From Gemmatimonadota bacterium (GTDB lineage Bacteria; Gemmatimonadota; Gemmatimonadetes; Gemmatimonadales; Gemmatimonadaceae): DNA of 8,350 nt. The position numbers were made by a program, and so were the translations under genes. The DNA is taken from assembly GCA_016794735.1 (NCBI GenBank), contig JAEUJK010000059.1:1-8350 (forward strand). The letters are read 5' to 3'. Positions 1 through 6,715 of the stretch are shown here, piece by piece (positions within the stretch are counted from its first letter, which is position 1; each line of letters opens with the position of its first letter). Under the pieces are notes generated by a model that made no database searches, had not been told where the DNA came from, and worked only from the letters and a program-made list of their open reading frames with translations.

Positions 1-491
1 CCAGGCCCCGTCCCCTCCCCCACGGCCAGGTCACCGGTGTCGGGATCGAGGACCGTGTACCCGATCTCCCGCAGGTGCGCGACGTTTTTCGTTGTTTGGG
101 GGTGCTCCCACATGCGGTCGTTCATGGCCGGCGCCACGAGCACCGGCGCCCGCGTCGCGAGGAGACAGGCCGTCAGCAAGTCGTCGGCGCGGCCGGTCGC
201 GGCCCGGGCCACGAAATCCGCCGTGGCAGGCGCGACCACGATCGCCTCGGCCGCGCGCGCGAGCCGGATGTGGTCGAGGGCGTGCCCCGCTTCGATGAGC
301 TGTGTGTGGACCGGGCGCCCGGTCAGCGCCTCGAACGTGACGGCGCCCACGAACTCCTGGGCGCTCTTCGTGAGGACGACGTCGACCTCGGCCCCGGCCT
401 GCGCGAGCCGCCGCGCCAAGGTCGCGGACTTGTAGCTCGCGATCCCCCCGGTGACCCCGAGGAGGATTCGACGCCCCGAGAACGGACGAAC
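1..491 (-). CDS. coaBC: Bifunctional CoaBC (Dfp), N-terminal flavoprotein domain, partial
   Basis: Phosphopantothenoylcysteine decarboxylase / phosphopantothenate-cysteine ligase, which performs two consecutive cytosolic steps of coenzyme A synthesis. About 163 residues are visible; the rest of the decarboxylase domain and the whole ligase domain lie beyond the left edge. Numbering from the GTT at 491-489, one sees the N-terminal Rossmann strand and glycine loop ILLGVTGG (9-16), the APATADF segment (88-93), the active-site His of the decarboxylase family in LDHIRLA (His74) and the FMN/substrate motif PAMN (121-124). The usual ACG catalytic-Cys motif reads LAVGEGTGPG (155-164), with Val at the Cys position. 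No ATG, GTG or TTG exists in frame between the upstream stop (TGA inside rpoZ) and TTG at 419-417, which would delete the first strand and loop. I place the start at GTT 491-489, seven bases after GGGGAG. It follows rpoZ, the usual neighbour. The identity is firm; the start is uncertain. Confidence 0.93.
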
Positions 492-495
492 GGGA

Positions 496-705
496 TTACT
501 CCCCGCGCTTACGCGCCGTGATCTTGTAATCCACGTCGCCCTGGGCGAGCTCTTCCATCGCCCGGGTCGTCAGCTTCTTCTCGCGGGTCGCGGAGCGGTC
601 CCGGGGGAACTCGTTCAGGACGCGCGCGTACTTCGCGGCCACGAGGACCCCGAGGTACTTGTTGGCCGAGCTGCTGGCGATTTCGTCCGGCGTAAAGACT
701 CGCAT
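496..705 (-). CDS. rpoZ: DNA-directed RNA polymerase omega subunit
   Basis: Omega (RpoZ) is the small subunit that binds the beta' C-terminal region, helps RNA polymerase assemble and, in many bacteria, contributes to a ppGpp site. The 69-residue length is normal. Family hallmarks seen are the N-terminal MRVFTPDEIA, the central helix YLGVLVAAKYARVLNE (residues 17-32), KKLTTRAMEELAQG (43-56) and a terminal DVDYKI followed by a basic tail. ATG at 705-703 is preceded by AGGA (minus strand, 717-714) at 8-nt spacing. The gene begins 2 nt after the gmk stop, so the two are very likely co-transcribed and translationally coupled. Its 3' end carries the ribosome binding site of coaBC. gmk-rpoZ-coaBC is a widely conserved order, which backs the call for such a small protein. 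Confidence 0.95.
   Translation of the reverse strand: MRVFTPDEIASSSANKYLGVLVAAKYARVLNEFPRDRSATREKKLTTRAMEELAQGDVDYKITARKRGE
499..504 (-). promoter_or_regulatory. Shine-Dalgarno for coaBC inside the rpoZ end
   Basis: GGGGAG on the minus strand overlaps the last codons of rpoZ. It lies 7 nt before the GTT at 491-489. This is what supports a coaBC start at that non-standard codon, because spacing and purine content are those expected of a normal ribosome binding site. Confidence 0.5.
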
Positions 706-707
706 GA

Positions 708-1352
708 TCAGTGTCCTGGGCTTTTCTGGATAAGGTCGTTCAGCGCCCCCACGATACCGCGCACCTGCTCACTCACCCGCGGGAGCCGCGAATGACGCAC
801 TGCCTCGGCCTCGACGATCGAGGCGACCTGGCGGTACGCCGTTTCCAGGTCGTCATTGACGACCACGTACTGGTAGTGCCCCACCTCCGCCAACTCGTCC
901 CGGGCTCCCTGCAGCCGGCGAAGCGTGGTGGCGGCGTCCTCCGTCTTCCGACCGGTCAACCTGCCCACCAGAACATCGGCCGACGGGGGAAGCAGGAAGA
1001 CTAACACAGACTCGGGGTAGGATGCCATGAACTGGCGAGCCCCCTGGACGTCGATATCCATGATGACGTGCCGTCCGGTGGCGAAAACCCGCTCCACCTC
1101 GGCCTTGAGGGTGCCATACCGGTTCCCGTGCACCTGGGCGTGCTCGGCGAACTCCCCCCGGCCCACCCGGTCGGTGAACTCGCCCATGGACAGGAAATGG
1201 TAGTCCCGGCCGTGGACTTCCCCGGACCGGGGCTGCCGCGTGGTACAGGACACCGAGTACCCCACATCGGCACGCCGGTCCACGAGCATGCGGGCGATGG
1301 TGGTCTTTCCGCCGCCCGAGGGCGACGACAGGATGATCGGGAATGGGGTCAC
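708..1352 (-). CDS. gmk: Guanylate kinase
   Basis: Guanylate kinase phosphorylates GMP to GDP with ATP in the cytosol, an essential purine salvage and nucleotide supply step. At 214 residues it has normal length. It shows the P-loop SPSGGGKTT (residues 10-18, Lys16), the GMP-binding segment CTTRQPRSGE (36-45, Arg39 and Arg42), NRYGT (77-81), the MDIDVQGA strand (98-105, Asp99 and Asp101), the lid-region RLTGRKTED (131-139) and the late YVVVNDD motif (162-168). The start codon is GTG at 1352-1350; GTGA overlaps the yicC stop by 4 nt, and GGAGAA (1364-1359) lies 6 nt upstream inside yicC. The gene is followed 2 nt later by rpoZ. Overlap and strong Shine-Dalgarno indicate tight translational coupling in a yicC-gmk-rpoZ-coaBC message. 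Confidence 0.97.
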   Translation of the reverse strand: MTPFPIILSSPSGGGKTTIARMLVDRRADVGYSVSCTTRQPRSGEVHGRDYHFLSMGEFTDRVGRGEFAEHAQVHGNRYGTLKAEVERVFATGRHVIMDIDVQGARQFMASYPESVLVFLLPPSADVLVGRLTGRKTEDAATTLRRLQGARDELAEVGHYQYVVVNDDLETAYRQVASIVEAEAVRHSRLPRVSEQVRGIVGALNDLIQKSPGH

Positions 1353-2218
1353 TCGATGTTCTCCACTTGCTCGCGCAGCCGTTCCAGCTCCTCCTTGATC
1401 GACACCACGTCGGTGGTGATCGCGACGTCGTTCGCCTTGGATCCGGTGGTGTTCGCCTCGCGCAGCATCTCCTGCAGGAGGAACCCCAGCCGCTTGCCGA
1501 CGCCGTCCGGGGCGCCGCCGAGCGATTGACGGAACGCCGTGATGTGGGCCTTGAACCGTGCGATTTCCTCGCCCACGTCGATGCGCTCGGCGAGCAGGGC
1601 GACCTCGGTGGCAAGTCGCTGCGGGTCCATGCTGAAGGTCCCGAGCAGTTCCTCCACCGCAGCCTTCACCTTCTCGCGGTGTGCAATCACGCGTTCGGGC
1701 GCCCGCGCCTCGATCCGCAACAGGGCCGCCTCGATGCGCTCGAGACGCTCGAGCAGGTACGTCGAGGTCGTCGCACCCTCCACCTCGCGTGAGCGCTGCA
1801 GCGCGTCGACGGCCTGGTCACACAAGGCCAGCAGCGCCTTCCCATCGTCGTCGCCCGCTGCTTCCTGTCGCGTGAAGACATCCGGCAGTCGCAGCACCGA
1901 CGCCACGTCCACGTCGCCGGCGAGCCCGTGCTTCGCCTTGAGTTCGCGGAGGATGGCGACCCATGCGGCCACGCGCGCTTCGTCCACCGTCGGGCGATCG
2001 GCGACCTCGTCCTCGAACCGCACGCTGATGGTGACGTGGCCGCGCGTGATCCGCTTGCGCAGCAGCTCGCGCACCTCGAACTCGAAGCGCGACAGGTCGC
2101 CGGAGAGCCGAATCGTGGAGGTGAGGAAGCGATGGTTGACGGAGCGGATGTCGACCGCGACGCGGCGTGCGCCAAGCGTCCCGGCGGCGACGCCGAACCC
2201 AGTCATGCTGCGGATCAT
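1349..2218 (-). CDS. yicC: YicC/YloC family endoribonuclease
   Basis: YicC-family proteins are cytosolic endoribonucleases that act in RNA and small-RNA turnover. The 289-residue protein has the diagnostic N-terminus MIRSMTGFG (1-9), the SVNHRFL segment (26-32), a central SREVEGATTSTYL region (143-155) and the conserved C-terminal (DUF1732) block: ARFKAHI (220-226), GKRLGFLLQEMLREANTTGS (241-260) and the terminal REQVENIE. Length and both domains are complete. ATG at 2218-2216 lies 15 nt after the stop of the receptor-like gene, with no convincing Shine-Dalgarno. The coding end overlaps gmk by 4 nt. yicC next to gmk is a common bacterial arrangement. The family identity is firm; the RNA targets in this organism cannot be told. 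Confidence 0.95.
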   Translation of the reverse strand: MIRSMTGFGVAAGTLGARRVAVDIRSVNHRFLTSTIRLSGDLSRFEFEVRELLRKRITRGHVTISVRFEDEVADRPTVDEARVAAWVAILRELKAKHGLAGDVDVASVLRLPDVFTRQEAAGDDDGKALLALCDQAVDALQRSREVEGATTSTYLLERLERIEAALLRIEARAPERVIAHREKVKAAVEELLGTFSMDPQRLATEVALLAERIDVGEEIARFKAHITAFRQSLGGAPDGVGKRLGFLLQEMLREANTTGSKANDVAITTDVVSIKEELERLREQVENIE

Positions 2219-2233
2219 TGGATCATCGCGGGT

Positions 2234-4129
2234 TCAGTTGAAGAAGTTCCAGCGGACGCCATAAAACTGCGCGGGCCGGGCATTCCGGAATCCCGGGACC
2301 TGCGAGTACGTCTCGTTGAGGAAGTTCCGGAACTGGTACGACAACGTCGCCTGCAGCAAGCGAATCTCGAGCTGGAAGCCGAGCAGCCGGTACTGGCTGG
2401 ACGTCACGACCTTGTCCTTGAGCGCAAAGGGCGCCTGCGTCCGGTAGTCGTGCGTGATGGCGAACAGGATGTTCAGGTTCCCCGACGGGAAACGCGACAG
2501 CCACTCGGTGTCGATGTAGAGGCGCGCGTGTGACTGGTACTGCGGTCGGAATCCGCGAGACTCCGACCATCGCACGCCCATGGCATCGAAGCCGACGTCG
2601 CGCCAGAACCGGCCGCGTGCCGTCGCGAAGAACCCGGTGGCCGCCGGATCCGGCACCATGCGATAGGCCGTGTCGAACAGCACCGGTGGCGGAAGCCGCG
2701 CGGGATCGCGCTGCATCATGCCGCCGCCAACCCACATCTGGTTGATGCGCCACGCCGCCTCGCCGCGAAACGCGAGCGGCGCGCCGGTGATCGTCGTGTC
2801 GTCGTAGGTGGTACGGCTCGCCGCGCCGGTGAGCGCGAGGCGCGAGAACGGCAGGAGCCGCACCGAGCCCTCGGCCCGCATGAACCCGAAGTCGTCGCGA
2901 CGCTCGACGGTGCCCGACGCCAGGATTCGGTTCCAGTCGAACGAGCCGCGGAGCATCGGCGACACGGTGCGCACCCCTTCCCGTTCCCGCATGCGAACCG
3001 TCGCGGAGAGCGTCAGCGGCCCGCGGTTCCAGCCGGCGGCACCCACGTACTGCCGCGTGGATGCCGACACGGCCGTCGAGTCGGAATCGTTGTTGTTGTT
3101 GGTGCTTCCCGTCGTGGTGCTGGTGCTGAGGATGGCGCTCTGCCGGTGCGAGATGCGCGCGCCGATGACCTGCGCCCAGAATCCACGGGCGGTGTCGGCA
3201 AACGAGACGCGCGCCATCACGTCGGCATTCGTGAGGTCGATCGGCGCGATCGGAAGTCCCGTGGTGCCCACGCGCGCCTGTTGCGTTCGTTCGCGCCGCG
3301 TGCGCGCGAAGGTGACATCGGCCCCCCAGCGACCACGCGCCCACCCCGTCCGACCAAAGAGGGACAGCTGGTCACCGTCACCGACGTCGCGCGGGTCGCG
3401 CGTGGAGAACTGCTGTCCTCCGACCTGCAGCACCTGCCCACCCCCGAAGCGCCGGCCGTAGTACCCGCGGTAGGCGTTGGTCTGGAGGTCACCGTTGCCG
3501 ATGTCCACGCGGGTTGCCGGGGTGATGCTCCGCACGCGCCACGTTTGCAGGAAGACGCGCGTCTCGAACGCGCCACGTTCCACCCGCACTTCCTCGATGG
3601 GCCACAACGGGATCACGGAGAGGTCGAGGATCCCGCCGTTGCGCTGGTCGAGGTTGTCGAGCTCGATGCCGTCCTGGAAGATGCGCACCGCGGAGAAATC
3701 CCCCAGGAACGCGGCGTGCTCCGGCGAGGCAATCCATCCCGTGCGGAACACGGTCAGGCCGGGAACGGACTCCAGCAGGTCGCCTAACGTGAGCGCGCCA
3801 CTCTTCCCGATCGCCGTCCGATCCCAGTGGAGGACGCCGGGGTGCTCGGTGAGCCGCGGCATCTCGGCCGCCGGGGTCGCCACCTTGATGGAGTCGGCGC
3901 GTCGCTGCTGCTCGCGGATGATCGCGAGGTCCTCCTTCATGAGGGAGTCGGAGCGCAGGGAGTCGAGGCGGACGCGACGCAGCGAGTCCGCCCGCGCCCG
4001 CGCGACGGAGTCGGCCTTGAGCGTATCGGGCAGGGCCCGCACGCTGTCCCGCGCCTGCGCGCCAGCCGCGCTCTGCAAAACGGCCCCGACCAGGAGGCCG
4101 AGGCCGGTCCTGAGCCCCCAGCCAGCCAT
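2234..4129 (-). CDS. TonB-dependent-receptor-like outer-membrane protein with plug domain
   Basis: A predicted 631-residue outer-membrane protein. Residues 1-26 form a signal peptide (hydrophobic core then AGAQA, probable cleavage before RDS). Residues 27-85 are a highly charged, probably helical segment rich in DSL/DSV repeats. About 95-200 resemble a TonB-receptor plug: LTLGDLLESVPGLTV (113-127), VRIFQDGIELDNL (148-160), LSVIPLWPIEEVRVERG (170-186). The remaining ~430 residues alternate polar and aromatic positions as beta-barrel strands do and end in FYGVRWNFFN, close to the aromatic C-terminus of barrel proteins. The barrel is short for a standard 22-stranded receptor, and I see no clear TonB box, no carboxypeptidase-like N-terminal domain and no recognisable ligand signature, so the substrate is unknown. 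ATG at 4129 was chosen because the frame's upstream extension to 4390 overlaps the aminopeptidase gene and lacks a signal peptide there. It starts 5 nt after that gene's stop, without an obvious Shine-Dalgarno, suggesting coupling. Confidence 0.8.
   Translation of the reverse strand: MAGWGLRTGLGLLVGAVLQSAAGAQARDSVRALPDTLKADSVARARADSLRRVRLDSLRSDSLMKEDLAIIREQQRRADSIKVATPAAEMPRLTEHPGVLHWDRTAIGKSGALTLGDLLESVPGLTVFRTGWIASPEHAAFLGDFSAVRIFQDGIELDNLDQRNGGILDLSVIPLWPIEEVRVERGAFETRVFLQTWRVRSITPATRVDIGNGDLQTNAYRGYYGRRFGGGQVLQVGGQQFSTRDPRDVGDGDQLSLFGRTGWARGRWGADVTFARTRRERTQQARVGTTGLPIAPIDLTNADVMARVSFADTARGFWAQVIGARISHRQSAILSTSTTTGSTNNNNDSDSTAVSASTRQYVGAAGWNRGPLTLSATVRMREREGVRTVSPMLRGSFDWNRILASGTVERRDDFGFMRAEGSVRLLPFSRLALTGAASRTTYDDTTITGAPLAFRGEAAWRINQMWVGGGMMQRDPARLPPPVLFDTAYRMVPDPAATGFFATARGRFWRDVGFDAMGVRWSESRGFRPQYQSHARLYIDTEWLSRFPSGNLNILFAITHDYRTQAPFALKDKVVTSSQYRLLGFQLEIRLLQATLSYQFRNFLNETYSQVPGFRNARPAQFYGVRWNFFN
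3089..3100 (-). repeat. Short triplet repeat coding four Asn in the receptor barrel
   Basis: Four tandem AAC triplets (GTT on the plus strand) encode Asn344-Asn347 of the receptor-like protein. They follow a Ser/Thr-rich stretch made of repeated AGC/ACC/ACG codons (STSTTTGST, 335-343). The tract is in frame and probably lies in a surface loop. Its size could vary by whole codons without breaking the gene. Confidence 0.6.
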
Positions 4130-4134
4130 CCGGG

Positions 4135-5610
4135 TCAGTGGGCGCGTCCTCGGACGAATTCCACGAACGTCCCGACCGGCACACCCGTCGCACCGACAGG
4201 CATGATGGTCAGGTCGCTTTCGGAATACGCCGTGCCGGCGATGTCCAGGTGCACCCATGGATAGTCCACGAACTCGTTCAGGAACGCGGCCGCCGTCAGG
4301 GCGCCCGCGGCGCGGCCGCCGGTGTTCTTGATGTCGGCGACCACGGATCGGATCTGTTCCTTGTACTCGTCCGTGAGCGGAAGTTGCCATGCGGGTTCCG
4401 ACGCCCGCCGCGAGGCCGCAATCACCTCAGCCATGAGGGCGTCATCGTTGCCCATGGCCCCGGTGGTGCTGTTCCCGAGGGCGACGACACACGCGCCGGT
4501 GAGGGTGGCCGCATCGATCACCGCGGCCGGGTGATACTGCTTGACCCAGTGCAGGACGTCAGCGAGCACCAGGCGCCCTTCGGCATCCGTGTTGATGATC
4601 TCGATGGTCTTGCCGGACGACGCGCGGACGATGTCGCCGGGCTTCACGGCAACCCCGCTCGGCATGTTGGTCGTCGCGCCGAACACCCCAACGACGTTCT
4701 GCTTGAGGCCGAGTCGGGCGATGGCTTCCATCGCGCCAATCACGCCGGCAGCCCCGCACATGTCGAACTTCATGAACTCCATACGCTCGGCCGGCTTGAT
4801 CGAGATGCCGCCGGTATCGAAGCAGAGTCCCTTCCCCACGAGGATGATCGGCGCCTGCCCCTTGGGGCCGCGGCCGTATTCGATCGCGACGAGCTTGGGA
4901 TCCTGCGGCGTTCCCTGCGCGACGCAGAGGAACGAACCCATGCCTTCGCGCTCCATCTCCTTTCGCCCGAGCACGGTGACCCGGAGCTTGTGCCGCTTGC
5001 CGAGGTCGCGCGCCGTGTCGGCGAGCAGGTCGGGCGTGCACACGTTGCCCGGCATGTTGGCGAGGCGACGCGCGAGCGCATAACCCTCGCCGAGCGCCGC
5101 GGCCGATTCGAGCGCCAGGGTGGCTTCGCTCGCATCATCGACGAGGAAGGTCACCGAACTGAGCGGCGCGCGACGGTCCGCCTCGGGGACCGGCGTCTTC
5201 ATCTCGAGGTATTCCCAGGCGCCGTGCTGCACACCGATCGCGGCTTGCTCGAGTTCCGCCGGCGTCCAGCCAGACGCGACAATCGTGAGGGCGCCGACCC
5301 CGGCGCGATGCGCCTGTCGTCCGGCGAGTGCCGCCGCGCGACGCAGCGCGGCTCCCTTCGACGTCGCGGCCCCCATCCCGACGAGCAACACCCGACGCGG
5401 ACCGCGAGATCCACCCACGATGTGGAGTTGCTCGTCACGACCACCCCGGAAGTCCCGGCGGTCAAAGGTCCGCTTGAGTGCGCCACCCAGCGCCTTGTCC
5501 AACTCGCGAAGGTCGGATGGCATGCTCCCACCAGAGGGGAGCAGGCACGCCAGCATCGGGGTGTTCGCAGACGCCGCGCGGCCAGCGCGCGCACTCAGGG
5601 CAAGGGACAT
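4135..5610 (-). CDS. pepA: Leucyl aminopeptidase, peptidase family M17
   Basis: A cytosolic dinuclear-metal (usually Zn/Mn) aminopeptidase that removes N-terminal residues from peptides. At 491 residues it matches the family's normal length. An N-terminal macro-like domain (about 15-165) is followed by the catalytic domain. The family signature NTDAEGRL is at 340-347. By alignment with E. coli PepA the metal ligands are Lys260, Asp265, Asp283, Asp342 and Glu344, and the catalytic residues are Lys272 and Arg346; all are present, so the enzyme should be active. ATG at 5610-5608 is taken because residues 17-27 (TPMLACLLPSG) fit the family's first beta strand, but no Shine-Dalgarno precedes it; the bases before it are pyrimidine-rich. 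No secretion signal is evident. The receptor-like gene follows after 5 nt. A 79-nt gap upstream could hold a promoter. Some M17 proteins also bind DNA, which cannot be judged here. Confidence 0.96.
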   Translation of the reverse strand: MSLALSARAGRAASANTPMLACLLPSGGSMPSDLRELDKALGGALKRTFDRRDFRGGRDEQLHIVGGSRGPRRVLLVGMGAATSKGAALRRAAALAGRQAHRAGVGALTIVASGWTPAELEQAAIGVQHGAWEYLEMKTPVPEADRRAPLSSVTFLVDDASEATLALESAAALGEGYALARRLANMPGNVCTPDLLADTARDLGKRHKLRVTVLGRKEMEREGMGSFLCVAQGTPQDPKLVAIEYGRGPKGQAPIILVGKGLCFDTGGISIKPAERMEFMKFDMCGAAGVIGAMEAIARLGLKQNVVGVFGATTNMPSGVAVKPGDIVRASSGKTIEIINTDAEGRLVLADVLHWVKQYHPAAVIDAATLTGACVVALGNSTTGAMGNDDALMAEVIAASRRASEPAWQLPLTDEYKEQIRSVVADIKNTGGRAAGALTAAAFLNEFVDYPWVHLDIAGTAYSESDLTIMPVGATGVPVGTFVEFVRGRAH

Positions 5611-5649
5611 GTCGGGAGGAGCGAGAAGTGCAGCGGGAACAACGCGCGT

Positions 5650-5679
5650 AAGCTATTGGCGTCCGCGCGACAGCCACAA
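5650..5679 (-). promoter_or_regulatory. Weak candidate promoter ahead of pepA
   Basis: In the 79-nt gap between the dehydrogenase stop and the aminopeptidase start, the minus strand has TTGTGG (5679-5674), an 18-nt spacer and TAGCTT (5655-5650). The -35-like match is fair and the -10 poor. It is the only AT-containing stretch in the gap. No convincing terminator for the dehydrogenase was seen here, so read-through is equally possible. Confidence 0.22.
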
Positions 5680-5689
5680 GCGACGAGCG

Positions 5690-6661
5690 TCACGCCACGC
5701 GGTCCGGCAGCGGCGCCCCAGCCAGCCACGCCGCGATGTTGGCAATCGCGCGTTCCCCCATGGCCACGCGACTCTCGACGGTGGCGCTGCCCAGGTGCGG
5801 CAAGGTCACGATCCGGGGGTGTGCGAGCAGCGCCGGATTCACCTGCGGCTCCCCGTCGAACACGTCGAGTGCGGCGCCCCCAAGGTGCCCGCCGCCGAGG
5901 GCGTCCAGCAGCGCCGCTTCGTCCACCACGTCACCACGCGACGTGTTGACCAGGTACGCGCCCGGTCGCATGGCCGCGAGCGTGTGCGCGTTGATGAGGT
6001 GGCGGGTTTCCGGTGTCGCCGGGCAATGCACGGAGACGAACTCGGTGGACGCGAGCAGTGCGTCGAGTGTGGGATGCCACTGGGCCTCGAGCGTGGCTTC
6101 GTCGGCCAGCGGGAGCCGCGTTCGCGACCAGTAGTGCACCGACATGCCGAAGCCGAATCGCGCCCGCTGGGCCACGGCACGCCCGATGCGCCCCATCCCC
6201 ACGATACCTAACGACTTGCCGGAGACGCGCGTGCCAAGGAGGTGGGTCGGTCGCCATCCGGTCCAGCGGCCGGCGCGCAGTTCCTGGTCGCCCTCCCACG
6301 CGCGTCGTGCGATGGCGAGCATGAGGAGGATCGTCAGGTCCGCGGTGTCTTCCGTGAGGACCCCGGGGGTGTTGGAGACCGGCAGCCCCACCCGACGACA
6401 CGCGGCGAGGTCGATGTGGTTCGTCCCGGCGCCGAAGTTGGCGAGGAAGACCGCACGGCGCGTCGGGCGTTCGATCAGTTCCGCGTCCAGGCGGTCGGTG
6501 AGCGTGCAGAGGACGATGTCGTACGTGTCGAGGGCGCGACCCAGTTCCTCGCGGCTCAGCTGGCGATCATCGGGACTCAGGACCGCGCCGTACCGATCGC
6601 GAAGGACGGCCTCGACCGGCGCGGGGAGGCTGCGGGTGACGATGATCGAGGGTGACGGCAT
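5690..6661 (-). CDS. D-2-hydroxyacid dehydrogenase, glycerate/hydroxypyruvate reductase type
   Basis: An NAD(P)-dependent oxidoreductase of the D-isomer-specific 2-hydroxyacid dehydrogenase family, probably reducing glyoxylate and/or hydroxypyruvate to glycolate and D-glycerate in the cytosol. The 323-residue protein shows the NANFGAGTNHID-type substrate-domain motif (FGAGTNHID 77-85), the nucleotide-binding GMGRIG (155-160) and the catalytic triad Arg242 (NTSRGDVV), Glu271 (DVFDGEP) and His289 (LPHLGS). After the second strand it reads YWSRTR (177-182), resembling the basic GRxPR-type loop of NADPH-preferring glyoxylate reductases, so NADP preference is an inference. ATG at 6661 is the sensible start. 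Extending the frame upstream reads back through the terminator and tRNA-Leu and yields a spurious MAELADAADSKSAG leader. Only a weak GGGA precedes the ATG. No separate promoter is apparent; transcription may come through the tRNA terminator. The substrate could be another 2-ketoacid. Confidence 0.9.
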   Translation of the reverse strand: MPSPSIIVTRSLPAPVEAVLRDRYGAVLSPDDRQLSREELGRALDTYDIVLCTLTDRLDAELIERPTRRAVFLANFGAGTNHIDLAACRRVGLPVSNTPGVLTEDTADLTILLMLAIARRAWEGDQELRAGRWTGWRPTHLLGTRVSGKSLGIVGMGRIGRAVAQRARFGFGMSVHYWSRTRLPLADEATLEAQWHPTLDALLASTEFVSVHCPATPETRHLINAHTLAAMRPGAYLVNTSRGDVVDEAALLDALGGGHLGGAALDVFDGEPQVNPALLAHPRIVTLPHLGSATVESRVAMGERAIANIAAWLAGAPLPDRVA

Positions 6662-6670
6662 GATGTCCCG

Positions 6671-6708
6671 GAACAAAGAGGAGCGGCGCACCCTGCGATG
6701 CGCCGCTC
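6671..6708 (-). terminator. Rho-independent terminator after tRNA-Leu
   Basis: A perfect 10-bp inverted repeat (GAGCGGCGCA at 6681-6690 with TGCGCCGCTC at 6699-6708) closes an 8-nt loop. In the minus direction it is followed by CTCTTTGTTC, a moderately U-rich tail. It lies 7 nt beyond the tRNA 3' end and ends about 10 nt before the dehydrogenase ATG, so it could also act as an attenuator or 5' hairpin of that gene. Confidence 0.8.
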
Positions 6709-6715
6709 CAAAGAA

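Noticed and set aside
2223..3344. 373-codon minus-strand frame overlapping the receptor gene
   Set aside because: It is an Arg/His-rich shadow in another frame of the receptor, without domain, signal or sensible start.
4130..4390. 87-residue upstream extension of the receptor frame into pepA
   Set aside because: It overlaps the conserved aminopeptidase C-terminus and would bury the signal peptide. ATG 4129 directly precedes a good signal sequence.
5614..5651. Plus-strand GGGAGGA followed 7 nt later by GTG
   Set aside because: It looks like a ribosome binding site and start, but the frame stops after 7 codons. It is the complement of the pyrimidine-rich leader of pepA and is probably chance.
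5640..5670. CGCGC/GCGCG inverted repeat in the gap ahead of pepA
   Set aside because: The stem is only about 5 bp with a long loop and no U tract, so it is not a convincing terminator.
4138..5949. 603-codon open frame on the plus strand opposite pepA and the dehydrogenase end
   Set aside because: It is antisense to two well-supported enzymes with intact catalytic motifs. Its composition is His/Arg/Ala-rich with no recognisable domain, and long antisense frames are expected at this GC content.
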